Positions 27,439 through 35,769 of a stretch of 64,000 nt of DNA are shown piece after piece. The notes beneath the pieces are model-generated. The model had not been told where the DNA came from. It searched no databases and was given only the letters and a program-made list of their open reading frames with translations. Numbering within the stretch: the stretch's first letter is position 1; each line of letters opens with the position of its first letter. Where the stretch lies: assembly GCF_028471905.1 (NCBI RefSeq), contig NZ_CP116902.1, forward strand, positions 656,501 to 720,500, written 5' to 3'. The DNA comes from Aneurinibacillus uraniidurans. GTDB lineage: Bacteria; Bacillota; Bacilli; Aneurinibacillales; Aneurinibacillaceae. The translations under genes were made by a program, and so were the position numbers.

Positions 27439-28734
27439 ATGAATCAAACGTTGAACATTGCCGTGATCGGACTAGGCTTTATCGGCCTGCCGCTGTCGCT
27501 GAGCTATGCACGCAAAGGTGCGAACGTAGTCGGCATCGATGTAAGTGAACGGCTTACAGAAGAGATTAATGCAGGCCAGTCGCATCATCTAGAATATTTT
27601 GAAGGGAAGTCACTGGCGGAGATTCTGCGTGAGCAGATCGCAGCTGGGCGCTTCCGTGCTACAACAAGCTATGAAGAAGCGGCAAAAGCCGTGAATACGT
27701 ATATTATTACGGTAGGCATTCCGGTTAAGAATGGTGATCCGGATATGAGCTACCTGACTAGTGCCTGTGAATCGCTGGCAGCTGTTCTGAAGAAGGGTGA
27801 TACGGTTATTTTGCGCAGTACGGTCATCCCGGGCTCGACTGAAGAGATGGTAAAGCCGCTGCTTGAGAAGAGTGGGCTTGTAGCAGGGGAAGATTTCTAT
27901 CTCGCGTATGCATCTGAACGTATCGCAGAGGGACGCGCGTTTGAAGAGTTCATTCATATGCCGCTTGCGATGGGCGGAATTAACGAAGTGAGTGCAAAAC
28001 GTGCGCATGAAGTGCTGACATTCGTAACTGAATCTGAAGTTACGATTTCTGATATTAAAGTAGTCGAAACATCGAAAGTTATCGAAAACGTCCAGCGTGA
28101 TGTAAATATTGCGATGGTGCAGCAGTTTGCCCGCTTTGCGGAAAAAGCAGGAATCGATACATTCGAGTTAATTCGGGTAGCGAACACGCATACACGTGTA
28201 AATCTGCTAACACCAGGGCCAGGCGTGGGTGGCTATTGCCTGCCGAATGCCCTGTATTATTTGCTTCCAAAAGCGAAAGAAATCGGCGTAAGCCTTGATT
28301 TGCTTGAGACCGCGCGTCAGATTAATGACAGTGTGCCACAGGTGCTTGTACAGATGCTTGATCATGAATTGAACAAGCTGGGCAAAACAGTAGCCGGAAG
28401 TAAAGTGGCAGTTCTTGGTCTGGCGATGAAAGATTTCTCGAATGATGATCGCATCAGCCCACCGCATCATCTGGTCCAGCTTCTTCAGGAAGCCGGTGCG
28501 ATTGTAGCGGCTTATGATCCGGCTGTACCGTCTACGTATGACTATAAGGTCGATAGCCTTGAAGCAGCGCTCCGTGGTGCAGAAGCGGTTATCTATGTGA
28601 CTGCACAGGAAGCATTCCTTGAGATTGACTGGAACGAAGCTATCGGCATGATGGCAGAGAATCCGGTATTGCTTGACGGTAAGAATCGTATTCCACGCAG
28701 CGTGGGAGAGAAGGCGACTTTGATCCGCCTGTAA
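27439..28734 (+). CDS. Nucleotide sugar dehydrogenase (UDP-ManNAc/UDP-glucose dehydrogenase family)
   Basis: 431-aa NAD-dependent enzyme that oxidises the C6 hydroxyl of a UDP-sugar to a uronic acid, a precursor for surface polysaccharide. The N-terminal Rossmann motif is GLGFIGLPLSLSYA. The central domain has the catalytic Lys/Asn helix SKVIENVQRDVNIA and the cysteine motif GPGVGGYCLP (about residues 257-266). The residues after this, usually KDP, are NAL, so the aspartate that normally follows the cysteine is not in place. A UDP-binding domain closes the protein. It opens the polysaccharide island and is followed by its own terminator. The exact sugar is not determinable. Confidence 0.88.
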   Translation: MNQTLNIAVIGLGFIGLPLSLSYARKGANVVGIDVSERLTEEINAGQSHHLEYFEGKSLAEILREQIAAGRFRATTSYEEAAKAVNTYIITVGIPVKNGDPDMSYLTSACESLAAVLKKGDTVILRSTVIPGSTEEMVKPLLEKSGLVAGEDFYLAYASERIAEGRAFEEFIHMPLAMGGINEVSAKRAHEVLTFVTESEVTISDIKVVETSKVIENVQRDVNIAMVQQFARFAEKAGIDTFELIRVANTHTRVNLLTPGPGVGGYCLPNALYYLLPKAKEIGVSLDLLETARQINDSVPQVLVQMLDHELNKLGKTVAGSKVAVLGLAMKDFSNDDRISPPHHLVQLLQEAGAIVAAYDPAVPSTYDYKVDSLEAALRGAEAVIYVTAQEAFLEIDWNEAIGMMAENPVLLDGKNRIPRSVGEKATLIRL

Positions 28735-28752
28735 TGGATCGCAAAACAGGAG

Positions 28753-28801
28753 AAAACGAGTGCAGACAACCGCTCTAATCGGTCGTCCGCACTCGTTTTT
28801 C
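28753..28801 (+). terminator. Terminator of nucleotide sugar dehydrogenase gene
   Basis: AAAACGAGTGC (28753-28763) pairs with GCACTCGTTTT (28789-28799) and is followed by T. Confidence 0.9.
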
Positions 28802-28825
28802 GCATGGAAAGGATGTTTCACTCGT

Positions 28826-30187
28826 ATGAACGCTTCGAAAAAAATGCTGCTCGTCGCGTATTTATTTCCCCCGATCGGCGGTGGCGGCGTACCGCGTGCG
28901 CTGAAAATGGCAAAATATCTGGCAGAAGAAGGCTGGGAGGTACATGTGCTCACAGTCGATCATGTATACCATGCTACGCAGGACGACTCACTGCTGCGCC
29001 AGCTCCCGGACAATGTGATTATTCATCGTGCCAGGGAATTTAACATCGTCCAGAAAATGCGTCCGACTCAGACGGAAGCGCCGAAAAAAACAGGTGGACA
29101 AGCGGCGTCTGCTCAATCTGGCGGGCTAAAGCAGGCGTTGAAACAGCAGGTTATTCCGATGCTGAAAAAGTTGAAAAATACGCTTATGATTCCAGATGAT
29201 ATGATTGGCTGGCTGCCGTATGCAGCCAAGCTCGGGGAACAGGTAATTCGAGAGCACAACATCCCGATTATGTTCTCCACGTCGGGTCCGTACACGAATC
29301 ATCTAGTGTCACGTAGCTTGAAGCGTAAGACGGGCATTAAATGGATTGCGGATTTTCGCGATCCGTGGACGCAGAACATGCACCGCTCTGGTGTGGCATG
29401 GCGTGAAGCGTGGGAAGAGCGAATGGAGCGTAGCGTCATGGCGGAATCAGATGCTATTACGACGGTTACATATGGATTTGCGGATAACTTCAAGCAAAAG
29501 TTTGGTCGGGAGATCTCTCGTATTGAAGTGATTCATAATGGATTTGACCCGAATGATTATGCAGACATCGAGCAGCCAGCGGAAGATGGAAAATTTACAC
29601 TAGCGTATCCCGGCATTTTCTATAAGGAACGAAATCCACGCTTGCTGCTCGAAGCGGTATCCGAGTTGATTGCGGAAGGCAAGGTTGAGCGTGAGAAGCT
29701 AAGCCTGCGCTTTGCCGGAGTGTTTGATTATCCGGGTTATAGCGAAAACATCGACTGCGTACATCGCCTGCAGCTTGAAGACATTGTCGACATTATGGGC
29801 AATCTGCCGCACAAGCAGGCACTTACGATGATGAAAGGTGCAGATGTGTTGATGCTAATCGGGGACACGGCTCCGGGCTCCGGGGTGTACATTCCGGGCA
29901 AGCTGTATGAATACATGGCGATTGGTCATCCGATTCTGGCGCTCTCGGTAGAGGGAGAATCGACGAAAATCATTCGCAAATTTGAGCTGGGTGAAGTTGT
30001 AAATCCGCTTGATAAAGAAGCAATCAAACAGGCATTTTTGCGTATGTATGAAGAGTGGCATGCAGGTGAAGGTAAAGCAGGGAAAGAGAATGATGTTCTC
30101 CAGCGTGCGCATGATGGTGATTTGGCGCTTTATAATCGGCAGGTTCAGGCACATATGCTTGGTAAATTAATGGAAGAAATTATATAG
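28826..30187 (+). CDS. Glycosyltransferase, GT4-like fold
   Basis: 453-aa GT-B-fold glycosyltransferase, cytosolic face of the membrane. The N-terminal donor-side segment LLVAYLFPPIGGGGVPRALK (residues 8-27) is typical of group 1/GT4-like enzymes, and the C-terminal domain holds the GSGVYIPGKLYEYMAIGHPILAL region (about residues 350-375), where an acidic or donor-binding residue is expected. The start is ATG 28826; an in-frame GTG at 28760 lies in the preceding terminator. Likely involved in exopolysaccharide or cell-wall glycan assembly with neighbouring genes; donor and acceptor unknown. Confidence 0.85.
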   Translation: MNASKKMLLVAYLFPPIGGGGVPRALKMAKYLAEEGWEVHVLTVDHVYHATQDDSLLRQLPDNVIIHRAREFNIVQKMRPTQTEAPKKTGGQAASAQSGGLKQALKQQVIPMLKKLKNTLMIPDDMIGWLPYAAKLGEQVIREHNIPIMFSTSGPYTNHLVSRSLKRKTGIKWIADFRDPWTQNMHRSGVAWREAWEERMERSVMAESDAITTVTYGFADNFKQKFGREISRIEVIHNGFDPNDYADIEQPAEDGKFTLAYPGIFYKERNPRLLLEAVSELIAEGKVEREKLSLRFAGVFDYPGYSENIDCVHRLQLEDIVDIMGNLPHKQALTMMKGADVLMLIGDTAPGSGVYIPGKLYEYMAIGHPILALSVEGESTKIIRKFELGEVVNPLDKEAIKQAFLRMYEEWHAGEGKAGKENDVLQRAHDGDLALYNRQVQAHMLGKLMEEII

Positions 30188-30204
30188 TTCTGTAAAGCTT
30201 ACGG

Positions 30205-30247
30205 ACTCCTGTGATCGTCTCATATAATACGATCACAGGAGTTTTTT
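30205..30247 (+). terminator. Terminator after glycosyltransferase
   Basis: A perfect 14-bp stem (30205-30218 with 30229-30242) is followed by TTTTTT. Confidence 0.93.
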
Positions 30248-30340
30248 ATGGATTAAAGATCCAAAAATTAGCGATTATGTTCAAAATTCCTTTTAACTGA
30301 TAATATAGTACCATGAAAAAAGATAGAAAGGTGGAGAAGC

Positions 30341-30850
30341 ATGTACTGCGCAAATTGCGGCGAAAAGTTGAGCTCAGGAAGCGAATTTTGTAAAAAATGT
30401 GGAACAGCTCCTCAAAAAAAAGGAGAACTCTTTTGGCTTTTTCCTCTACTATCTCTTGCCATCATTGCTTTTTTATGTGTGGGAATTTTCTTATATCAGA
30501 GTGCGATACAGAAAAAAGCCGAGAAACTTGTACATGACGGGCATGAATTTGCGCTGGAGGGGGAGATCGAATCAGCTAAAATGCGGTTTGATAGTGCACT
30601 TGCCCTGAGACCTAATTCCCCACAGCTTAAACAGGAAGTGGCCGTATTAGATAGTGTGGTGCCACTTGATAAAAAGCTAGTAGAGATTCATGACATGATC
30701 AGCCAGAAGAATTATGAAAAGGCCGGTTCTATGATTCAAAACGTTAGGGGGCAACTGGCTGGCAAGAACGGAGCAGTATATCAGGGGCTGCTTAAAAAAG
30801 TTGAGGAAGAGGAAGTAGAAATAGAAAAGCAGCAGAAAGAGGGTAGATAA
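30341..30850 (+). CDS. Zinc-ribbon, single-pass membrane protein with helical extracytoplasmic part
   Basis: 169 aa. The N-terminus is a zinc ribbon with four cysteines, CANC and CKKC (residues 3-6 and 18-21 approximately). One transmembrane helix follows (about residues 30-52), then a helical, charged C-terminal region with TPR-like repeats (GHEFALEGEIESAKMRFDSAL). Topology suggests a cytosolic zinc ribbon and an outside helical domain. GAAAGGTGG precedes the ATG at 30341. The stop is one base from the protease gene start, so the two form an operon. Function unknown; it may recruit or regulate the protease. Confidence 0.8.
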   Translation: MYCANCGEKLSSGSEFCKKCGTAPQKKGELFWLFPLLSLAIIAFLCVGIFLYQSAIQKKAEKLVHDGHEFALEGEIESAKMRFDSALALRPNSPQLKQEVAVLDSVVPLDKKLVEIHDMISQKNYEKAGSMIQNVRGQLAGKNGAVYQGLLKKVEEEEVEIEKQQKEGR

Positions 30851-30851
30851 T

Positions 30852-31940
30852 ATGGGTTCTTCTTTTCAGAAAGGAGTGGCAGGGGCTCTCTCTACCATGC
30901 TATTGTGTGGTGGTGCAGTAGGTGGATATGCAATTAATGAGAAAATGAAAACAATGCCCCTTACTATCGAGGAGACATTAGGTCAGCCTAAGCAGGGAGA
31001 TCAAGCCAAGAAAGAAAATAAAGAGCAAGTCGTTAAGACGGCTGCCAGAATTGAACAAAATTCAAATAGTGCCAAGCAACTTATGAAAGAGAATGAAAGT
31101 AAAGTAGCCTATATTCAAGTTAGAGGCTTACACAGTGACAGAGTAGGTAGCGGCTTTCTATACAACACTAAGGGCGATATTATTACAAACGCCCATGTAG
31201 TAGATGATGCCTATGAGATCATTGTGAAAATGTGGGATGGAAAGCAGGGAAAGGGAGAAGTTATTGGTATCAATACAGATAAAGATATTGCTCTCGTTCG
31301 TGTGCCTGAATTAGTGGGGCGTACACCGATGAAAGTTGATGCAGAAACAAAGGCAGATGCAGGGGAGCAAATACTGGCCTTAGGAAATCCATATGGATAT
31401 GAGAAAACGGTGACACCCGGGCTTGTGAGTGGAATACGGGAGGATAAGGGAAATAGTTCTTATCTGTATCAAATATCAGCTTCTGTCTCTCCAGGGAATA
31501 GCGGTGGTCCGCTTGTACGGCTGGATAACGGGGCAGCGATTGGCATTGTGTCCGCACAGAGAAAAGATGATAATAATGTTAGCTTTAGCATTCCGCTTAC
31601 ACAGGTTATGCCTATGTTTCAGCAGTGGAGTGCTCATCCACAGAAGCGGGTACAAGAGAATAGATGGGGAGAACAGCAGGCTTCGGAAAGCATTCCTTCG
31701 CTACAGGCAGTGCCGGCACAAAAAGTACTGGAAGTGGTTGTGTCGAGGGCAAATGTTCGCTCGGCCCCCTCTCTTTCTTCAAGGGTATTAACATTGATTG
31801 AAAGAGGTACGATTATAGATAGTTTTGAAGAGGCAATCGATAAAAACGGTGAAGTATGGTATCACATTCAAAGTGGTGAGCCGGGAATAGATGGTTGGGT
31901 AAACGAGCGGACGGTTAGTGAAACAGAAGGGGATGTGTAG
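30852..31940 (+). CDS. Membrane-anchored trypsin-like (HtrA-type) serine protease with C-terminal SH3 domain
   Basis: 362 aa. A hydrophobic N-terminal helix (about residues 8-28) acts as signal or anchor. A trypsin-2 domain follows with catalytic triad His115 (TNAHVVDD), Asp145 (DKDIALVRV) and Ser217 (SPGNSGGPL). Instead of the PDZ domain usual in HtrA, the C-terminus (about residues 298-355) is a bacterial SH3 domain (RANVRSAPSLSSRVL...GWVNE), which may bind cell-wall peptide. Expected to act outside the membrane in quality control or processing. It lies one base after the zinc-ribbon gene and upstream of the NHLP export genes, which could suggest a link, but co-transcription was not shown. 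Confidence 0.88.
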   Translation: MGSSFQKGVAGALSTMLLCGGAVGGYAINEKMKTMPLTIEETLGQPKQGDQAKKENKEQVVKTAARIEQNSNSAKQLMKENESKVAYIQVRGLHSDRVGSGFLYNTKGDIITNAHVVDDAYEIIVKMWDGKQGKGEVIGINTDKDIALVRVPELVGRTPMKVDAETKADAGEQILALGNPYGYEKTVTPGLVSGIREDKGNSSYLYQISASVSPGNSGGPLVRLDNGAAIGIVSAQRKDDNNVSFSIPLTQVMPMFQQWSAHPQKRVQENRWGEQQASESIPSLQAVPAQKVLEVVVSRANVRSAPSLSSRVLTLIERGTIIDSFEEAIDKNGEVWYHIQSGEPGIDGWVNERTVSETEGDV

Positions 31941-32022
31941 ACAAAGCTCAAGGAGGACTACCAAAGAGTAAAAAGGTTTTTTATTACTAATCGTCGAAAT
32001 GATGTTATTTTAGGAAAGGAGT

Positions 32023-34884
32023 GTGTACGGATATTTGGATAAGCTTACTTTTTTAGACATTCCTCTTTTTCAAGATTTGGATCGAGTTCATAAGGCAACA
32101 TTGCTCCCGGAATTTACGCAGCGAAGCTTTCATCGGGGAGAAATCTTATTTGAAGAAGGTGAATTCGGGGATTGTCTCTACATCATCATGCAGGGCTCTG
32201 TCCGTATTTTTTTGCAAGAGGATGGAAAAGAGCGAACACTGGCACTGCTGAAGGAAAAAGAGTACTTTGGCGAGATGGCACTGCTGACTGGAGATCCGCG
32301 GTCAGCATCTGCGAAAGCGGAAGAAGATGTAGTTGTGCTGCATCTCTCAAAGGAGCAGTTTGATCGCCTGCTCCTTACACATAATGCATTAGCTGTTCAA
32401 TTTGCCGGAATTCTAGCTCGCCGCTTAGCTGCCGTAAATCGCCAGCAGGAGCAAACACCCAGTCTCCCTTCATCCCCTGCTCATCAAGAAGCGGCAGCAA
32501 CACGCAAGGAATCACAGCTTCCCCGTAAGTCGACCGTCTTGCTGGAAACCCAAAAGCAAGGAACGCCCTCCGCTTTCTCTATGCTGAAACTAATGCTTTG
32601 GCTTGGTACGCTGCTTGTTGGGACAGCTTTATATGGAGGACTGTTGTATTTTCATATTCCATATCATGTGTCGGTGATCGCAACTGTTTTATGTACGGGA
32701 TTTTTACTTGTAGCACTGCGGCTCACCTCCCTTATTATGATGGCTGTTACAATGTCTGTAGTAACGGTTTGCCTCGGTATAACGAGTCCGAATGAGGTGT
32801 TGTCTACTTTTTCCGAACCCCCGATTATTACGGCGCTTGCGTTAGCATTAATTGCACAAATTGTGTTTCAAACCGGAATTTTACAGCGCATAGTGCTTAT
32901 ACTGGCAAGCAAACTTCCTGAGCCTGCTTTTTTGTACATAGCCCTTGTGCGATTTGCAGCGGTTCTCGCTGCGCTCATCGTTCCATCTTCGCGCTTGCGT
33001 TCCGAGGCATTTGGATTACTTCTTGCTAAAGAGAGAAGTGATTCGTTGGCTGCGTCTTATACTTTCCTCTTTATGACATCATCTGCTATTTGCTTATTCA
33101 CGCTCGCTCTCATTCCTGAAACCCAACAACATGACCCAAGCTTTGCTATTTGGTTACGCGCGGCTCTGCCACTTGCGCTCGCATTCGCTCTTGTGCAAGG
33201 ACTTGCTTTTTTAGTACGGAAAAGAACAGTTCAAGAGCAGCCTGCTTTCAATCGGCAGCTTATACAAAATCAGCTTGATGTAATCGGACCATGGACATCT
33301 CGTGAAACGATCGCGCTCAGTCTCATGGTACTGATGACAGCCGGCTTTTTTGCTGCTCCATATTTGAATATTTCGATCTTTTGGATTGTTATGGCGGCAT
33401 GTATTGCTTTATTCGCCTTGATTGGCAGTACGCCGGAAGCTGCGCGTGAATTAAGATATAGCTCGTTCATTGTCTTCGGTTTGTTTGTCAGTATGGCTGG
33501 CACGATGAGGAAGACAGGGTGGGGGGAAGCGATCATCGCCTCATTTATGTCGAATGCATCGCCGTTCTGGTATGTGATTGGTCTGTTTATAAGCATATAC
33601 GTATTCCGGCAGTTCGTGCCTGCGATGCTGGCCGTCTTGCTCGGGATGGTTAGCTTCGGCTCACTGGCGCTTGCAGCAGGCGTACACCCTGTTGTTGTAG
33701 CACTTACAGCGGTCATGGCCAGCAGTCATATAAGTAGTAGCATAGCGTCTTTATGGGAACAGCGTGGACGAGACATATGGCGTAACGGGGCAATAGCATG
33801 TGTCGCACTGATTATCACGCTTCCGGTGTGGCAAATGATGCAGCTCGTTCCTCAAGAAAAGCGTGTGGCTCCTGTTCTTTCTTCTGCCTCAATCCAGCAG
33901 ATACATGCGGTATTTCCCGCATATTTGCCTGCCGACAAAACAGCAGCACAGTCCTTCCAGCGTGGCATCGAGCTAGCCTTGCAAGTAACGAAACGCACGA
34001 AAGCGAATGAAACACCTTCGCTACAGCCTCTATATATCGAATCCGGGAAGCACATACCGACAAGTGAACAGCCATTTTCATTTGCGATTGCGGCATCTAT
34101 GCCAGATTCTTTCCCAGGAACACTTCCGGTTGTGGCGACAGATCATCGCGTGCAATCACAGACAGAAGTCATCTCTTTGAGCATCCAACCAGAAGCATAC
34201 GCCCGATCTACACTGGCATTCTTGCAGAGAAATGGGCATAAAAACATTGCGATTTATTATGAAGAAAGCGCAGCTGGTAGACAATTTGCTTCCACGCTAG
34301 AGAAGATGGCCGAACAAAATGGCATGATTGTAACGGATCGCATGGTAAGCACAGCGTCTCATTCTTTGCTAGGGCAGACGCTGCATAAATGGACGCTACT
34401 ACAAACAGACATTGGTATTGTGTTCGATTCTACGGGAGAGTCGGCTGCTCGTTTTGTTTCCGAGGCACAATCTGCCCGGTCTACTTTGCCGCTCGTTGTT
34501 GCATCTGATTCATTTCCGAATAGAGGGGCTACCCTTCCACATTCTGCTGCCACGGTATATGTTATGCCCGACTATGATCCATTTGCACAGCGCACGCCGA
34601 CCAGGGCGTTTGTGGAGCAGTATCAAAAAGCATACGGCGTGCTGCCGGATCGCTTTGCTGCAATCGGCTATGATGCGTGTATGTTAATGGCACATGCTGT
34701 TTCCGAGGCGAAGTCCTCTGACCCAACACGCATTCGCAACGTGCTGCGGCAGATCGAACGTTGGGAGGGAGCGGTGCGAACGTACTCGTTTGCTACTACG
34801 TCGGATGCGGACTCTCTTACGGTGAAGGCGTGGCTGCAACCAGATGGGGGTTATCGTCACGTTCAAGAGAGGGGGAATGAGTGA
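32023..34884 (+). CDS. Fusion: cyclic-nucleotide-binding domain, SLC13/ion-transporter-like membrane domain, type-1 periplasmic binding domain
   Basis: 953 aa. Residues about 8-140 fit a cNMP-binding fold (FEEGEFGDCLYIIMQGSVRIF, then GEMALLTGDPRSASAKA with the phosphate-binding arginine). A linker of about 45 residues leads to a membrane region (about 186-609) with 11-13 hydrophobic helices that resembles anion/Na+ transporters of the SLC13/ArsB type. Residues about 625-950 look like a leucine/isoleucine/valine-binding type-1 periplasmic domain (IAIYYEESAAGRQFASTLEKM, FAAIGYDACMLMAHAV). The start is uncertain: GTG 32023 has AGGA 7 nt upstream, and TTG 32035 is an alternative. Its stop overlaps the NHLM adaptor start (TGATG), so it belongs to that operon. 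Function unknown; sensing coupled to transport is inference. Confidence 0.75.
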   Translation: MYGYLDKLTFLDIPLFQDLDRVHKATLLPEFTQRSFHRGEILFEEGEFGDCLYIIMQGSVRIFLQEDGKERTLALLKEKEYFGEMALLTGDPRSASAKAEEDVVVLHLSKEQFDRLLLTHNALAVQFAGILARRLAAVNRQQEQTPSLPSSPAHQEAAATRKESQLPRKSTVLLETQKQGTPSAFSMLKLMLWLGTLLVGTALYGGLLYFHIPYHVSVIATVLCTGFLLVALRLTSLIMMAVTMSVVTVCLGITSPNEVLSTFSEPPIITALALALIAQIVFQTGILQRIVLILASKLPEPAFLYIALVRFAAVLAALIVPSSRLRSEAFGLLLAKERSDSLAASYTFLFMTSSAICLFTLALIPETQQHDPSFAIWLRAALPLALAFALVQGLAFLVRKRTVQEQPAFNRQLIQNQLDVIGPWTSRETIALSLMVLMTAGFFAAPYLNISIFWIVMAACIALFALIGSTPEAARELRYSSFIVFGLFVSMAGTMRKTGWGEAIIASFMSNASPFWYVIGLFISIYVFRQFVPAMLAVLLGMVSFGSLALAAGVHPVVVALTAVMASSHISSSIASLWEQRGRDIWRNGAIACVALIITLPVWQMMQLVPQEKRVAPVLSSASIQQIHAVFPAYLPADKTAAQSFQRGIELALQVTKRTKANETPSLQPLYIESGKHIPTSEQPFSFAIAASMPDSFPGTLPVVATDHRVQSQTEVISLSIQPEAYARSTLAFLQRNGHKNIAIYYEESAAGRQFASTLEKMAEQNGMIVTDRMVSTASHSLLGQTLHKWTLLQTDIGIVFDSTGESAARFVSEAQSARSTLPLVVASDSFPNRGATLPHSAATVYVMPDYDPFAQRTPTRAFVEQYQKAYGVLPDRFAAIGYDACMLMAHAVSEAKSSDPTRIRNVLRQIERWEGAVRTYSFATTSDADSLTVKAWLQPDGGYRHVQERGNE

Positions 34885-35747
34885 TGAATCATAATTTATA
34901 TCGCAAAGCAGCGTTAGAGCGCATGGCGTCACCGGAAAAGCTGGATATTTTACTGACTATCACACGCCCTCGCCACTGGCTTGCACTTATTGCAATCGTT
35001 ATGCTGATTGTCGCCTTTTTTATATGGGCTGTATGCAGTACCATTCCTGTTCAAACAAAAGGCAGTGGTGTATTTGTATTACAGGGAGGAATGACGCGCA
35101 TCGTTTCCACGGTCGAAGGGCAGCTGACCGATAGCAGTGTGCAGGTGGGCGATCATATATCACGCGGTGATGTTGTGGCCCGTTTATTTAATCCGGCGTG
35201 GGTGGCACCGGCTTCCGGTACCGCTCCGAATGTTTCACAGCAATTGCTGCTTAAATCACGCATTGTGAGTCTGGAAAGTGGAACGGTAACCGAGCTGCAT
35301 GCTAGGCCAGGACAATGGCTCAAAGCAGGTGAGCCGCTGTTTACGCTTGATCTGGCGAGTGAAGATAAGAAAGCGGAAACCGTTGTATATGTATCGCCAG
35401 AAGTCAGCAAGCAGATTCAACCAGGCATGCAAGCAAGAATTTGGCCGAATCAAGACCGAAATAGCGAAAATGGCGCCATCATTGGACATGTCTCGTCCGT
35501 TTCAGGTGTCCCGGCTTCTTTATCCAGCATCGAGCGCGCAGTTGGAAATAGAGAAGTCGCGCAGCAATTTTTGCAGACGGGTTCTGTTATGGAAATCCGG
35601 GTCGCATTAGAGACAGATGCCCGGCATTCAACCGGATTTCACTGGACGGCCCCGCGTGCTCATTCTAACTTCCGGGCACAAACGGGCATGCTCTGTTCCG
35701 TCGATTTTATCGTCGGGAGCGTCCGTCCGATCAACTGGATTTTTTGA
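34884..35747 (+). CDS. NHLM-type HlyD-like secretion adaptor
   Basis: 287-aa membrane fusion protein of the HlyD family. One transmembrane helix (about residues 32-54) is followed by a lipoyl/barrel-sandwich region (VFVLQGGMTRIVSTVEGQLT; LESGTVTELHARPGQWLKAGEPL). It fits the secretion protein that accompanies NHLM bacteriocin transporters. It lacks a long coiled coil, as expected for a Gram-positive exporter. The ATG at 34884 overlaps the upstream stop; a GTG at 34881 is a possible alternative start. It is followed 22 bp later by the C39 exporter. Confidence 0.87.
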   Translation: MNHNLYRKAALERMASPEKLDILLTITRPRHWLALIAIVMLIVAFFIWAVCSTIPVQTKGSGVFVLQGGMTRIVSTVEGQLTDSSVQVGDHISRGDVVARLFNPAWVAPASGTAPNVSQQLLLKSRIVSLESGTVTELHARPGQWLKAGEPLFTLDLASEDKKAETVVYVSPEVSKQIQPGMQARIWPNQDRNSENGAIIGHVSSVSGVPASLSSIERAVGNREVAQQFLQTGSVMEIRVALETDARHSTGFHWTAPRAHSNFRAQTGMLCSVDFIVGSVRPINWIF

Positions 35748-35769
35748 GAGGGCGAGGTGAGATAGAATC

